64,000 nt of DNA from Heterobilharzia americana (taxonomy: Eukaryota > Platyhelminthes > Trematoda > Strigeidida > Schistosomatidae). Under the pieces are notes generated by a model, which saw nothing but the letters and a program-made list of their open reading frames with translations, did no database searches and was not told where the DNA came from. The stretch is from positions 14,641,755 to 14,705,754 of the forward strand of contig OX104132.1 of the NCBI GenBank assembly GCA_944470555.2, read 5' to 3'. Numbering within the stretch: position 1 is the first letter of the stretch; every line of letters starts with the position of its first letter. The position numbers and the translations under genes were made by a program. This document shows positions 18,300-31,195 of the stretch, piece by piece.

Positions 18300-19560
18300 T
18301 TCGATGTTTCAGATCAACCATCCTTGAATATTGTCATCAGTATCTCAGTACGAAATAAAAAATTCACTACCTTCCAAAAAAACTTTATGGTGGAAAAACT
18401 TAATCAACTGAGATGCAGTAAATGTCTGCTAACAAAACATCTTGACAAGAAAATAGGGAAAGTACTAACGGATAGAAAAAGATTTACGGCTAAAATGTTA
18501 AACCAACGGTTAGAGAAAGGTAACCTCTGAAAACCTATCAACGAAAGGCTTCAAACATAACTGATTGAAAAGGAATTTAATAAAGTTTTAAGGCCAATAA
18601 AGAACAATAAGTTTATCATTGAAGATCTTTACGAATGAATTAGACCGATAAGTTTTATAATACCACTACTTTATAGATTTCAGAAAATAAAGAGAGCTGG
18701 TCTGGGACTTTACTCGACTCCGGATAGGTCTGGGTTTTCTACAATTTGATCCTAAAATGACTGACTGAAGATTTGAAACCTGTCATTCATGAGACTTTAG
18801 AAGATGAAATGACACTTCTGCGAAAAATCGTGAATGAAAAAGAATAACCGCCTTGTTTCACAGATAAAACACCAACCTCAAGCTTCAGAGAGATTACCCC
18901 ACTTGTGTATTGAATTCAAAGATGACCCTTCTGCTGAGATTCTTAAGAGAAGAATTTCAGATTCCCCATGAAGAATCTCCTTTGGAACAAGGTTAAAAGT
19001 TATCTTCACTAGCTAGCCACTATTTTCTAACAAACTGAAGGATAAGGCTAAGACTCTCAAAACCTCTTTGTATGTATACCAGTTTACTTACTCTTACAAA
19101 CCTAGGCATATTGGTCGTTCAACTTGAGTCCTGTTCAAAAGGATTTCAGGACATTATTTAAAATTGCTAAAAAAGGGGCGGCAGAGGTTCCATTAGGACC
19201 GTAATGATCGAGCATCTCATCAACACTTATCACGCAAAGTTATATACAGGGTGAAAAGAAACCTGTCAAGAGTTGTACATGTTTACCCATTGGCATTGCT
19301 GATGCTTGAGCTATAAGCATAGAGAATACAGGGCTTTGCATACAAAAGAGACTTGTTCAACCACTTCTCATTTCGTATTCTTAGCCTTTAAAACCTCAGA
19401 CCACCTCTTCTTTTCCTTCTTCCATTCTGTCTACTTATGTAGCAACAGCTTTTGCATATTCCTATGCCCTCATGATAACAATTCACTTTTCAGATATGTT
19501 ATCTCGTTACAGAACTCATTGTCAAAAAGTGATCATCTCTACCCAAATTCTACTAAATAC
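18300..19560 (+). mobile_element. Penelope-like element, long decayed copy
   Basis: Plus-strand conceptual pieces in one direction: a basic Lys-rich segment (18330-18530), then FIIEDLYE and IRPISFIIPLL (18610-18670), resembling the N-terminal and RT-proximal PLE parts. SLYVYQFTYSYKPRHIGRST (19060-19120) is the GIY-YIG core, with C-to-Y changes at the zinc-ligand cysteines. ISGHYLKLLKKG follows. Many stops interrupt it. It belongs to a subfamily different from the 36.3 kb copy. Confidence 0.65.
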
Positions 19561-19627
19561 TAATTGATGTTCACCAACATCTACAACTTTTATTGCCTCT
19601 TACATACGGCAACTTCTACCGTTTGCT

Positions 19628-20712
19628 CCTATTATTACTATTATTATTTGTCCCTTGAGTTCTTAATGGAACATAGGACTTCAGTAGCACATCTCCATTC
19701 CACTCTCCAGTTCTCTGCAAACTTTTCAACCTGGCTCCACGACAGCCCACAACCTCTCATTTCTTCCTCACATGATCTCCATGTCACTCTCACCTCGGAT
19801 GCCCAACTCGTCGTTTCTCACCTGGGTTCCACTCGAGGGTCTGGCCTGACACATGATGTCCCCAGTCGGTCTTCTCAGTGTATGCCCAATCCATCTCCAC
19901 TTCCTCCCAACGCATATTTGTCAAGCGATACCTCCTTGGTTGGTTAGTGGCTAGCCAGCGAGAGTTCCTTGTTGCTTATTCTTATTGTTCTGGCCATCTG
20001 AGCTTCAGTAATGAGCCAGTTTGGGCAGTTGTTGATGAATGTCTGTATTTTGTTGGAAGTGCTTTTTGTGACGCTCTAAGTTTCTGAACCATCAAATAGA
20101 AGCACTGGTTTGACATTGGTGTTGAAAATCCGGATGTTGTTGACGCTTTATACTGAGTGCAGTGCAGAAGATCTCCACACTGGTTTCAGGTTAATGAACA
20201 CCTCTGTTACTGTCTTTCCTATTCTGGCTGGCTCTGATGTCCTCATCTGTGCCGCCACCTGTAGTTGAAACGATGCTGCCTGACTAGATAGGTGAAGGAG
20301 GTTACTTCCTTTAAGTTTCTCGTGTTGATGGTGATTGGAGCTTGTTGTTGTTATTGTTGGTTGGATATCTTCATCACCTCTATCTTTTCTATATTCACCT
20401 GAAATCCCGTCTTCGCTGCCCTGCCTCTTCTGCCAACTTGTTAGTTTTCGCCTGTAGATATTCAAGTTTGTGTGACATCAGGTACAAGTCATCGGCGAAA
20501 TCCAGATCTTCTAGGTTCTTTTCCGCAGTCCAGCGTATGCCCCTAATCTCGCTCCTCACTGTTTGTTGCACGATCCAGTCCACTATAATCAGGAATATCA
20601 TGGGTGATAGTAGACAGCCTTGTTTTACTCGTGTCTTCACTTCAAATGCATCACTGAGCTGTCCATTGTGAATTACTTGGCATGTGTCAACGTTTGCCCC
20701 CATTTTCTCCAA
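19628..20712 (-). mobile_element. RTE-a non-LTR retrotransposon, 5'-truncated copy
   Basis: On the minus strand the copy starts in RT domain text (VIHNGQLSDAFEVKTRVKQG, then SPMIFLI), continues through FADD (the YxDD-type catalytic motif, at about 20500) and the thumb. It ends with the C-terminal domain and the 3' sequence AAGGGACAAATAATAATAG, the family's trinucleotide-like tail, at about 19650-19628. The RT segment 20712-20395 is open for 105 codons; the rest is broken. Clade assignment (RTE, SR2-like) rests on motif recall. Confidence 0.85.
20395..20712 (-). pseudogene. RTE-a reverse transcriptase segment, open for 105 codons
   Basis: Residues 29-32 are KQGC, followed by LLSPMIF; LEDLDFADDLYLM holds the catalytic Asp pair. 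It lacks the N-terminal fingers and the endonuclease because the copy is 5'-truncated, and the frame breaks after the QRRRD motif. It cannot make an active enzyme alone. Confidence 0.8.
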
Positions 20713-21921
20713 ATGAAACAGAATAAACTATCGTACAGCGTTGACTAAGTTTACTCAATAAAGTTGCATAAAACTGTGTTTGTACAAATTCGAGAATGAA
20801 GTAGCTGAAAAGAGCCTTTGAGTTGAACTGTCCGTTGTATTTTATGTCTTGATAGGGACTTTTTGTACATAGAAGCTATTCATTTTGATTCGTAGGCTTT
20901 AGGTTATCAGCACAGTTCATCTGCAACATCTGGGTTTATCCTTTTATCCATTTAATGAACTTGGTCCGAAACAAGTGAGACAGTTGACCTGGATTTAAAT
21001 AATTTCATTCCGGTTTGGGAAATCCGTAGAGCACCTTGTATGTTTAGTATCGATTCATGTTCTTCAACATTATATATTCCATTGATTCATAACATTTTCG
21101 TGTCAGACGTTACTGTTTATAACCTTATTTAAGTGATTTCCAACGTATGTTACCATGCAGACCCTACACCTGAGGAGCTGGAAAGTTACTCAGTTGTGAG
21201 AAGTGTCAACACTGACTGAGCGATTTGTAGGCAGTTTTCGAAGGGGATAGCCGAATCGCAGCTGAAGTCAGTTGGTTTTCACTTATTTCTTTTAACAATC
21301 ATCTTCCACGGTCATGGGGAAGCAAGATGAAAGCAAAGAAAAGTGGTTCACTGACTGTGTGAGACGGGCATTAATTTGTCAGAGAAATGCATAAATACTT
21401 CTGTTCGAATCCAAATGTTCATTTCACTGTGGAAAATTTGTAATTTATATATTCAGTATTAACATTTTCCGCAAAACTTTTTAATTCCTTTGTCTTCTTT
21501 GGTGGATTACAGATTCGGACTAGTTTACGAAATATACAGTTAATACTAACACTCATTAAACAGAAATTTTAAGAATGGTTAGGTTGTATAGCCAGACTGC
21601 CATGATCCACATTTGGACAGAATGAATGGTTTACACGATGTTTCAGCAACCAATGATATTTTCAATGGGTATTTGTCGGTTGACCAGAATAGCAGACCTC
21701 AGTGATTCGCTTTCCATTCATTCATTTTACTATCCGAGAGTTTGACACTTGGCTAGATAGGGCTGTCACCTACATCAGCTTTCTGTTTGGAGACGAGAGT
21801 GCATGGAGGCTGGTGAATATCTGAAGGCAGTTGAAATAAAACACAAAATAGATCCATGAAATGTTTGCGGTTGATCAGTTTCACACCGGAAAGTACACGC
21901 TTCCTAACTAAAGTAAGTTTT
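20713..21921. other. No recognisable gene
   Basis: AT-rich spacer between two RTE-a copies, without coding signal or family match. Confidence 0.45.
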
Positions 21922-24900
21922 ATTTATTATGTCCCTTGGCTTCCTAGTGGAACATAGGGCTTCACTAGCACGTCTCCATTCCACTCTCTTCTATCCAGCC
22001 TTTTCAACCTGGCTCCACCACTTCCCACAGGCTTTCATTTCTTCTTCACATGATATCCTTTGTATCACCCTCGCCTCAGACGCCCAACACGTCGTTTCCC
22101 ATTTGGGTTCCACTCGACGGCCTGGCATGACACATGATGTCTCCAACCGGTCTTCTCAGTGTATGCCCAATCCAATCCATATCCACCTCCTGCTGCATAT
22201 TTGTTGGGTGATGGGTTGTTAGTTGGTTCGCCGCCAGACAGCTAGCCAGAGCTTCTTGTTACTTATTCTTATTGTTCTGGCCATCTGATATGATCTTCAG
22301 TGTCAGTATCGAGTGAGCGTGGGCGGCAGCTGTTGATGATGTGTGATTTCTGTAGTTTGTTGGAAATCCCTTTCATGATGTGCCAAGTCTCTCAACCATC
22401 ACATGAAAGCACTGACTTACTTGACGGAATTAGTGCTGGGAATCAGGATCTTGTTCTTTATGCTGAGTGCAGTAGATCTCCACATTGACTTCAGATTAAA
22501 GAAGGCCTGTCTTGCTGTCTTTCCGATGCTGGCTGGCTTTGACGTCCCAATTTGTGCCTGTGCTGCCTGCAGTTGAAATGATGTTGCTTAGGTGAATGAA
22601 AGAGACTACTTCCTCTTGATTCCTTTCGCTGATGGTGCTTGCTGTTGTTATTGGTTGGGTATTTTCATTACACCTGTCTTCTTTGCGTTCATCTGAAGGA
22701 AGTTGCGGCTTCACTGCCTCGCCTCTTCTGTCAAATTGTTAGTTTTCGCCTAAAGATATTTGAGTTTGTGCGACAAGACATTTGACATAAATCAGCACCG
22801 TTGGCGAAATCCACATCTTCTAGGGTCTTTTCATCGGTCAAACAGTGTATGCTCATCTTCTCACACCTCCTCACAGTTGTCTGTTGCATGATCCAGTGCA
22901 GTCGACCACAATCAGGAAGATCATCGGTGATAGTGGGTAGCAACCTTGCCTTACTCCTGTCACCTTTCTTCACTTCACTTCGAAGGCGTCACTGAGCTTT
23001 CCATTGTGAATCACTTAGCATGTAGCATCATATAGAATATAGTGGTTGAATGAGGTTGATAAAGGTTTGTAACACTAAAACCGGAGTGTTGAAGCAGCTG
23101 CTCTATCGACCCTGTTGAAGGAAGGCCCTATCAAAGTTGATGAAGTTGAGATTGATTTGATTTGACTGACATTCTATACTCTGTTCATTGACGATGCGTA
23201 GCGTAGCGTTGCAATTTGATCCACATATGATTTGTTCTTCCTGAATCCACCCAGCCAACCAGCCAGCCTGTTCCGGTAGTAATTTTGAATCCAGCACATC
23301 TTTCAGTCTCTTCAGGATAATGCGGTCTAATATTTTACTTGCTTGTTGTGAACAGGAGCATGACACCTCACCAGTTATTGCAAAGACTTAGGTCTCCCTT
23401 ATTTGGGAGTTTGACAAGGTAGCCCTTCTTCCACTCAATCGGCAGGTACCTTTCTCTCCTTCTTTACAAACCTTCTGCAGTAGTGGTGCGAGCACGTTCG
23501 CTGCTGTTGTCTCAGTGTCCGTTTTCAGTGCTTCTGGTGGAATTCCATCTGGTCCTACTGCTTTCTCGGGTTTCCGAGCCTTTATGGCGTCGAGGACTTC
23601 ACTTCTGCTTTTGTCGGAGTGCTTGAGTTCACTGGTAGTTCTGTGGCTGGGTTGCTTGTTGCATTTCTGGACTAGTTGCAGGTGATGGTGGTGGTGTTCG
23701 ATTCAAAAGTTTTTTGAAGTTATCTGCCCATCGTTTCCTTCGTTTCTCCTCTTTGGTGGTAACTAAGTTTCCTTCACTATCTTTCATTGCTTTCATTGTG
23801 TTGATCTCTCCCCTCCCAGATAGATAGTAACCTGGTTATTAATTATAATGTTGTCAGGTCTCTTTATCTCCTACCTGCAGCCTGTTCTGCCTCACTTGCA
23901 AGTGTGTGTCGTGGAAGTGTCTTTTGTCTTTCCGTGCACTCTTCTTCACTTCTTTGTCCAGTGAAGTGCATTATGGGTTGTGTTCAGTTCCTCTTTTCGC
24001 TGTTCATCCCTGCACTGCAATGCACTGCACTTTACTGCACTGCACTGGTTTATCTTCTGATTCACCATCACAATCTTCCTCTCCCTCCTCCTCCTCCTCC
24101 TTCTCCTCTATCAGCTTCCATGTATACGTCGAGACCCATTCCATTCCTTGTATTGCCTCTTCTCCTTCCTTCCTAACACGATTATGCAGGTTTCCTTGCA
24201 CACAGCTTTCACACAGTTCCAGTGTTCTTCCACACAGGTCCCTTCAGAGATGTTGCTCAATGTCTCCTCGCTTTTGTTGTGATGGCTGACTGATGTGAAG
24301 ATGTCATTTGTAGTTTCATCATTCAGTTCAGTTTCTGTTCTGGGTGTTGAATTTCAGCTGTGATCGTCTATCACCAACTTGTGTGAAGGTTTCAACTTGA
24401 TTTTGAGGATAGGTTCGTTGCACTAGATAATCTGATTGTCTGAACCTACATCTGCTCCTCTTCTTGATCTGATCTTGTGTCCAGTAGGCTGACTGAGTCT
24501 CCACTTTCTTCACATTGAGATGAAGTTGATCTGATTTTTAATGTAGCGTGTCTGGTGTCTGTTGAAATCAACTCCATGTCGCTGCCTTGTGAATATCCTT
24601 GTGTTTGTACACACTGCCTCGCCTCCAATTACCAAATCGTTGAATGTGCAGAAGTCTGCAAACAGTTCTCCATTCTCGTTCATCATTTCACCAAGTGCTT
24701 CTCCACCCATGCCATGATCACTTCTCTTCCTGTGTTGTCCGCTCTCAGTTTGGCATTAAAAAATGTCACCCCACCCATTGGAATTTTGATGTCGCCAACT
24801 GGAGTGTTGTCCATTAGTGATTGCAGTTGTCTGTAGAATTCCTCTTATTTCTCTTGATCTTCATTATTTGTAGTTGCGTAGTGTAGTGTAGTGTAGCGTA

Positions 24901-25535
24901 GCATTGTATGATTGTGACTTTCCTTCCTTCCTTTTGATTTGAACCTTGCTGTGATGATCCTGATCCTGATCGTTGAGGAGATAGGTTTCCACTGCATGAG
25001 AGAGAACCTTCGATGGTGTTGGGGACGTCATGATAGCCATTGTAAAACTCAGTGTGGTTTGTTGGTGGTTGTCGTCTGTGTGACAATGTTGAAGTAGATT
25101 ATTGACTCCTCTCCAGTTGACAGTTTGTAGAATCAACTTTTATTTCATCTGCAGATTCCTAGCCTAGCACTTTTATGCTATATCTTCCCATCTCCTTTAC
25201 AATCTGGACAGCCTTGCTGGGTTGAAACATCGTGTGGGCATTCCATGTCCTTATGTTTACTTTCTCTTCCATCTAGAGAATAGAAGACAAATCGGCCAAT
25301 TTGCTTTCTGAATGCTTTCACCAACCGGTGTCATTTCGCCTCTCCTATTCTACCGAGAAATTGTTCTGTTTTTAATTTTTATATTTTCTCTATGCTTTGA
25401 ATTTTCTTTAGCGATTGGATTGGTTTTATGGGTTAGGGATAGGGTTGCTATCGCTATGCCCAACCTTCCCTCTTTATCCGGGCTTAGGACCGGCTAGTAT
25501 TTATTGAACTAGTTAATCAGGTGAGGTTAACTAAA
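21922..25535 (-). mobile_element. RTE-a non-LTR retrotransposon, near full length, decayed
   Basis: Minus-strand order: a 5' leader of about 260 bp (25535-25270, shared with the copy at 46.7-46.9 kb), an APE-type endonuclease start near 25250 (INxRTWN-like), endonuclease pieces to about 24300, then RT (ASKILDRIILKRLKDVLDSK near 23340, FINFDRAF near 23130). The FADD box is damaged (about 22810, reads FANGAD). The C-terminal domain follows, and the 3' end is ACATAGGGC...AAGGGACA at 21930. About 3.6 kb is typical for the clade. It has many stops, several frameshifts and a deletion near 23000-23100. Confidence 0.85.
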
Positions 25536-27233
25536 GTAAATACGATCCCCGAAATCCAGTTGCAAATCAAAAGCCATGGATTAAGTGCATGCTTTCTTTA
25601 TCCTACTGTACGTAAAGAGTATCTAGCTACTCTTCTTCCCTGTCTTGTTTCAATTGCTGTTTCCTCATCTTCTAGAGTTACAAGATCTCATTATTTTCAT
25701 TTGCTTCTTCGTTCACCAGATTGCTTTTGATAACTCATGATGTCACTTCCTTGAGTCCATCTTTTGGGAGAACTGCACTCAAAGTATGTTGGTTTATTTG
25801 GACGAGAATCCGCTTTAGAGTGGAGTCGATGAATCTGTTTGGCATTATTTCTTGTAATAATTTTTTTTAATAATAAGATAGTATTTTATACCTGTTTGAT
25901 CTGTAATGAGCAACTTATATAAGAGAACATTGAATCATATGGGGAAAGAAGATCATTTCTACCTGGAGTTTTAACCTTCCTTTGTCTTCCCCATATTTTT
26001 ACTTCAGTGAAACAGCCAACATGTGATACTGGGTGAAGTAAGATACGCACCCACAGAAAACATGAGATTTAACAAAAATTTTAGGCATCTGGTTTGATAA
26101 TTATTTGTAAGCACGCAATATTAAAAAATATAATAGTAACGGGTTTCCCTGTATCAAAGAGTACTGCTTTCTTTCGCAATTTAAAACTAGTAATGACTGA
26201 GGTAAAGGAAGCTGACTAGTAGAAACTCAAAGAAAGTTATGTGAAAGAAAATAGAGTACAAAAAATGGCCGGGTTTAGTGATAAACATAAGAACAGGGTA
26301 AATTAAAGTTACCACAGTATGCTTGGTAAATAGTCAGCAAATATATTATACTACAGGTGATTTGATGGAAGTTTACATCACGCACTCAGATTATTTGAAG
26401 GAACACTGTGAACCTGAGGGTACTGAACAACTTTTATCCAATTCTTCATTACTCGGCAGTCAGGAGTTACGACTGTGTGAGGGTCGAATCCAAGATCATC
26501 AAGCTTCATTTTCGTCATATGCAATCCAACCACTGGGTTTTACTTCATAGATCCATGTTTTTTACTTCTACTAAAACTTCCAGTCCATCAGATCCCAATT
26601 AAATGATGGTTTAATTACACACTCGTCATGAAGATGATGTTGATGATCGTAGATTTGATCCTTCATAGGGTCTCTGTTTTTCACTACTGAGAAGTCTGAT
26701 TCTGTGATGAGAAAGCTGTTGAGTGCCTTGAATTCCCTGTGTTTGTCCAGATGATATCGATTCACGATGAAAACTGTTTTGAAACACTATATATAATGCG
26801 GTTATTTAGTTGTCAATATTGGGACAACAGTAGCAGAGAACCACTGACAGCTGTTTTGTCAGAATCCTAAACTTCTCTGTAATGAACGCATATGATTCAG
26901 TGTGGGGTCGAACCTTGAGTTGTTAGGTGTCGAGGTTTTCAAATAATTATTCAGCAATGTGTTATGAATCGGTAGAAGTAAGGAATACAGACCACTGTGT
27001 TTTAATCCGATGTTTGAATAACCATATGCTCTTCATAAGACCTGGAAGTTCTTGACTTGTGTAGTGTGTATATGTTGACTACTATGAGATCCTAAACTCT
27101 GTCAAGAGGGATATTAAATTTACGCAGTTTTCTGTGATTCCTTAGTTGAAATGGATGTGGAATCACGGTTGCCTTAAAAAAGAGAGACTTCAGCAAACAA
27201 ATTCATCTTCCGCAATGTCATCCTCAGAAGCTG

Positions 27234-27238
<5 letters not shown>
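25536..27238. other. No recognisable gene
   Basis: AT-rich. The 26400-26550 stretch has phrases like GGGTCGAATCCAAGATCATC that hint at a worn antisense SINE head, but I cannot place it in a family. Nothing else found. Confidence 0.4.

Positions 27239-27294
<56 letters not shown>
27239..27294. repeat. (TA)n microsatellite
   Basis: About 56 bases of pure TA dinucleotides. It directly precedes an F4 tail. Confidence 0.95.
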
Positions 27295-27295
<1 letters not shown>

Positions 27296-27370
27296 CAACT
27301 TCAGTCACCACCGAGTAGCAATACTAGTCTGCCAAACCACAGCTATCTCAGATAGTCAAAAGTGATAATT
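27295..27370 (+). mobile_element. F4 SINE tail
   Basis: TTCAACTTCAGTCACCACC, then AGTAGCAATACTAGT and the conserved palindrome AGCTATCTCAGATAGT. The head is missing and replaced by the (TA)n array. Confidence 0.65.
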
Positions 27371-27599
27371 ACTAAATCATTAAAGTTGTCAACTGCTCTA
27401 GATACTTCCTAATTTCAGTGAAAAAATGTGCACCTCCTGATAACCAAGTCCTACTTCTTGAAACAGAATTAAACTGAGGAAACTTCTATGGCTTTAGGAT
27501 GACAGAGCATCAGCAAAGCAGTTGCATAACTACATCTATGCGTATATCAACCTTTTTTCTGTCAATAGAACACCTGCCTATAGTTACAAATGCTAGATG

Positions 27600-27805
27600 T
27601 ATGCACATTGATTAGTCACTGGAGAGTAGCCAATTTCACGTTTTCTAGCTCTAATTGCTGACCAAATTTTATCGATCACCTTGCAGTGTAGTTACCAAAC
27701 TAGCAAAATCTTTGAGGATACACAGACACCTTCAAAGTTTTAGATACATCTTGCTGACCGGTGACAATAGGCACTAAATCTAAGTTGAGTAGAACCTTGA
27801 ACTCC
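27600..27805 (+). mobile_element. F3 SINE, decayed
   Basis: GATTAGTCACTGGAGAGTAG, CCAATTTCACGTTTTCTAG, ATCGATCACCTTGCA and, at the ribozyme position (27745-27790), TTGCTGACCGGTGACAATAG then GCACTAAATC. Core bases of the hammerhead are lost. Confidence 0.6.
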
Positions 27806-28189
27806 CTGTCTCCAGCTACTTAGTAGTAAGTGAATATGACGAATTTGTCACTGAATTTAACACCTATCCTTATTGTTGTAATTCTGAATAAAATAAAATA
27901 TATTAATTAATGATTCGATGCTAAGCAACGTAGCTGTTGTGTCCTTAGTGCTGAATAAAGTCTATCGGTCATATTTTTGGCACCATTAGGTTAAATGAAA
28001 TAACAATATGATATAGTGTATCTTAATATCAGATTCCAGGAGTCGGTCAGAAATAGGCCCTGAAGGGACTTATGGCAGTTGTCAGCTGGTCAGCCTCTAA
28101 CGTCTGACAACGATTTTCTAGCTGAATACATTATTTGAGCTGGATTCATCACGGACCGACACCAGTTGGAGAACCAGTGAGAACCTGGT

Positions 28190-28232
28190 AGCGCTGGACA
28201 GCTGTTTTCCCCCACTATGGGTCTTCTCAGCA
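28190..28232 (-). ncRNA. Hammerhead ribozyme, decayed (F2 class)
   Basis: On the minus strand: CTGAGAA (G8 changed to A), a G-rich disrupted stem II, GGGGAAAAC instead of GACGAAAC, stem III ACAGCTGT and GTC. Probably inactive. Confidence 0.55.
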
Positions 28233-28475
28233 GTACATATCCACAAGAACCCCCAAAGGGATCGAACTCCGGACCTTCAGGTTTCAAAGAGAATACGTTA
28301 GCCATTCAGTCACTGGGTTGGAGTTCAACGAACTATAGTTTCCTTGGTGGATAATTAGACCATGTCGCTAACTAACAGAAGTAAGAAAATGTGAGGCGCC
28401 GAAATTCAACGGAGTGTTTGCGTGGTTGGCACGTTCACCATGAAACCTGAAGGTGCTGAGTTCGATAAATGGTGC

Positions 28476-28523
28476 TCACTGCTGACGAGTCCCATAGCAG
28501 GACGAAACAGCTGACCAGTGCCC
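28476..28523 (+). ncRNA. Hammerhead ribozyme with mutated cleavage triplet (F2 class)
   Basis: CTGACGA (28482-28488), stem II GTCC/GGAC, GAAA and stem I CACTG/CAGTG are all intact. The triplet is GAC (28513-28515) where GTC is required, so the N-U-H rule fails. The fold should form but not cleave. Confidence 0.8.
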
Positions 28524-28600
28524 CCAGTTTTTCAGTGACTTTGCAAATGGTGGCAGTCCGTGATGAATACAACCTTAAAAATCAAATCCCCATTAGTGAT

Positions 28601-30596
28601 ACGCTTCGGGATATGTATTACTCGGTTCTAATAAGAAACAGAAATTTTCGGAGTTGACCAGTCCGAAGTGAACCGGACGCCAACTGAAGACGTTGCTAGA
28701 AAGGAGGGGAACCAAACATGAAACTCATTCTTGAAGAGCATCGGTGATAAAAAAGGATGCAGCCTGATCAAGATGTCTACTATAGAAGTTCCCACCACAC
28801 AGCTGTAAAGTGAAACCGATCTCATTTAGTCTCTGTCTACCTGAACACTGACAACCTCAAGATGTCTCAGTACTGTTACATTTGAAATATGCTTCCAGAT
28901 ACTAGTCAACACATCTATGTCTTTTTTACGATGTCAACCTAAACCAATACAGTAGTCAAGTTAACCAGTTATTCTGTCAATTTACATTTATAGTCAAAAT
29001 GGGCGGAAAGTTATTTGTGAATAGCCGGTGTAAACATGATGAGAGGTTAAGATGGATGCCAGACACTTTCGTGTTATTCAGAATTCTCTATAATTCCTAA
29101 CTGAAAATAAACACTTGTTATTCTACTCAGATTTCTTTGTTTTTAAAGATTACTTGACATCATTACTAATTCATGGAATATTCTTTGATATGTTTCTTTT
29201 CTTATTCTTCTCATCAGAGAAGACGGAACCATTATGACTGATTTATAAGGATTATTAATTAATTAAGCAAGTAAGTAGGTAATTGACTTCATTCAAAGAA
29301 TGATTGACTAATTGAGTGAACAAGTGAATGGATGAATTTCTTTCGTTTCTTTATCTCACTATATACCCTGTATCATCATCAGGAGTAACAGCAGCAATAA
29401 CAGCAGAAACAGTATCCTCAAGTCCCATTTCACATCGTCTTTTATCCTTTAATCCATAAGCCGATGAAGAAAGAGAAAATGACAAGTCTCTGAAAGTTTT
29501 ATTTAAAAGGTAACCTGTTAAGTTCTCTCCACCATTAAAGAAAGAAATAAACTCAAATGAAAAACAACACTGAGTGGTACTTTTATTATATCTTCATTTG
29601 ATTGATTTCATACTTTGAGAAGTGAATACAAATGAATTGGGTGGAAAGTAATCTTCCATTCACAGGTTCCTTACTCTTCATTTTCTGCTTTTCTCTATCT
29701 TTCTCTGTCTTTATGCTTTTACTTTCTTGATTTTGCATTCCGATTACCGTCTCATGGTCTGCTGCTATCTGGTTATCTAGATTTTGTAAAATGTCTAAAG
29801 TTGACAGTTGACATTTAACTTAGAGTTCTTTTGCTACATTCAATCATGTCCGTGTGTATGTGTGTGCTTTGAATTGTGTATGTATGCACCTATCCACCAC
29901 CTATCTATCCACCTTTGACTATTCTTTCCTCTCTATAATCCCTTCTTCATATATCTTCTCTTGTTCAATTTCACCAATCTTTCTCTGAGAGATTGTATTT
30001 ATGAAAATAACCTTTGTTTCACTCCTTTCTTTCGTTCTGTATCTGTATGTTTGTAATTGATGAGATAGAGAATTTGTTGCTGTGGCTGCTGTCCATAGTG
30101 ATGTTTCGAAAGCCTTTTTTTCTTCTTAGAAATAAGGATCAAGAAGACAGATTTAAATTAATTAATCTTGGAAGTGCGTCCTAACATCTTCATGTCTGTA
30201 GTCAGTTTCTTTTTAAACTCTTCTAGATTCCCTATTCATCTTTCATCCTGTATGTACTTTTTGTACTGTCTTACCGTGTTCTGTCACAATCCTTTTAACA
30301 CTGACATGGTTTATGAAGTCACATATATCAAGTTTATGTAGATAGTAGACTAAGACGCCTTTTAATTTATTGCTATTGATAATGATATCAGTGTAAGGAG
30401 CATAATTGATAACATCAAAAATGTTGAAATAGAAAGAATTTATGGTTTTAAAATCAAGGTAACTTTAGTTGATTAGATGAGGAAATAAGTTTTTCCTTAC
30501 TGTATTTCTATGTATTGGCAATCTATATGGCTACTGTATTCACAACATCTGCGAAATCTGAGTACGTTGAATGTCCTTTTGCAAGTTAGGAAAGGA
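28601..30596. other. No recognisable gene; pyrimidine-rich patches
   Basis: No element or coding region recognised. The stretch 29660-30010 is T/C-rich with TTTCTCT-like runs. Confidence 0.45.
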
Positions 30597-30655
30597 AATT
30601 ATTATTATTATTTGTTCCTTGGGTTCCTAATGGAACGTAGGGCTTCAGGTAAGCG
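30597..30655 (-). mobile_element. RTE-a 3' end stub
   Basis: ATTATTATTATTTGTTCCTTG then GGTTCCTAATGGAACGTAGG matches the reversed last 50 bp and tail of RTE-a (compare 19630-19680). A very short 5'-truncated insertion. Confidence 0.75.
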
Positions 30656-30985
30656 GTAAAATAAACTTGTACGGGATCATATATAAAAACGAGGTTTACA
30701 GCTCGGTTTCGGATAAGTGCATACAAACACATAAAATTACGCTTATTACTTTTAGACATGTATTATATATAAGATACAAAGTAGATTGTTTTGGAAGTCA
30801 ATGAATGGGAAGTCTTGAATCTGGGCTTCACGCCCGTTAACATTCACGACTGAGGCGCATATGAATGTACTCCTTTGGAGGTTAAAATCAAGTCCAGTAG
30901 GGAGTCACTTTACAACCAATCTATTGTTTTCAGGTTGACATTCATCATGGACTAATATCAGTCACAGGAACACAGCAAACTTGAG

Positions 30986-31032
30986 AGCACTGGACAGCTG
31001 TTTCGTCCTAGTATGGGACTCCTTAGCAGTGG
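30986..31032 (-). ncRNA. Hammerhead ribozyme, one core change (F2 class)
   Basis: On the minus strand: stem I CACTG/CAGTG, CTAAGGA (31020-31026; G changed to A), stem II GTCC/GGAC, GAAA, stem III ACAGCTGT and GTC. All else is intact. Confidence 0.75.
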
Positions 31033-31150
31033 GCACCCAGAAGTGGGAAATATGGACCATTGGATTCCAACCCCATGGCTCAACGGTAACATGCTAACCT
31101 TGGAACCTGAAGGTCCTGATGCTATCCCTGGTTGTATGGTGTCATGGACG

Positions 31151-31195
31151 CTCACTGCTGAGAAGTCCCACACCAGGCGAAACAGCCTCCCAATG
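31151..31195 (+). ncRNA. Hammerhead ribozyme, decayed (F2 class)
   Basis: CTGAGAA (31157-31163), GTCC/AGGC stem II with damage, GAAA and a stem III changed to ACAGCCTC. Cleavage is unlikely. Confidence 0.55.

Larger units (their letters stand above)
28130..28600. mobile_element. F2 hammerhead SINE, head-to-head pair
   Basis: The antisense copy (28130-28325) has a hammerhead at 28190-28232 and reversed B box (GGGATCGAACTCC). The sense copy (28340-28600) has CACCATGAAACCTGAAGG, a worn B box (GAGTTCGATAAA) and a hammerhead at 28476-28523, then GTGGCAGTCCGTGATGAATA. The heads face each other, ribozymes point outward. Confidence 0.8.

Noticed and set aside
23904..24289. Ser/Pro-rich open frames
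   Set aside because: They lie opposite to the RTE-a endonuclease coding direction and repeat at 45397-45761 in the sister copy. Low-complexity shadow.
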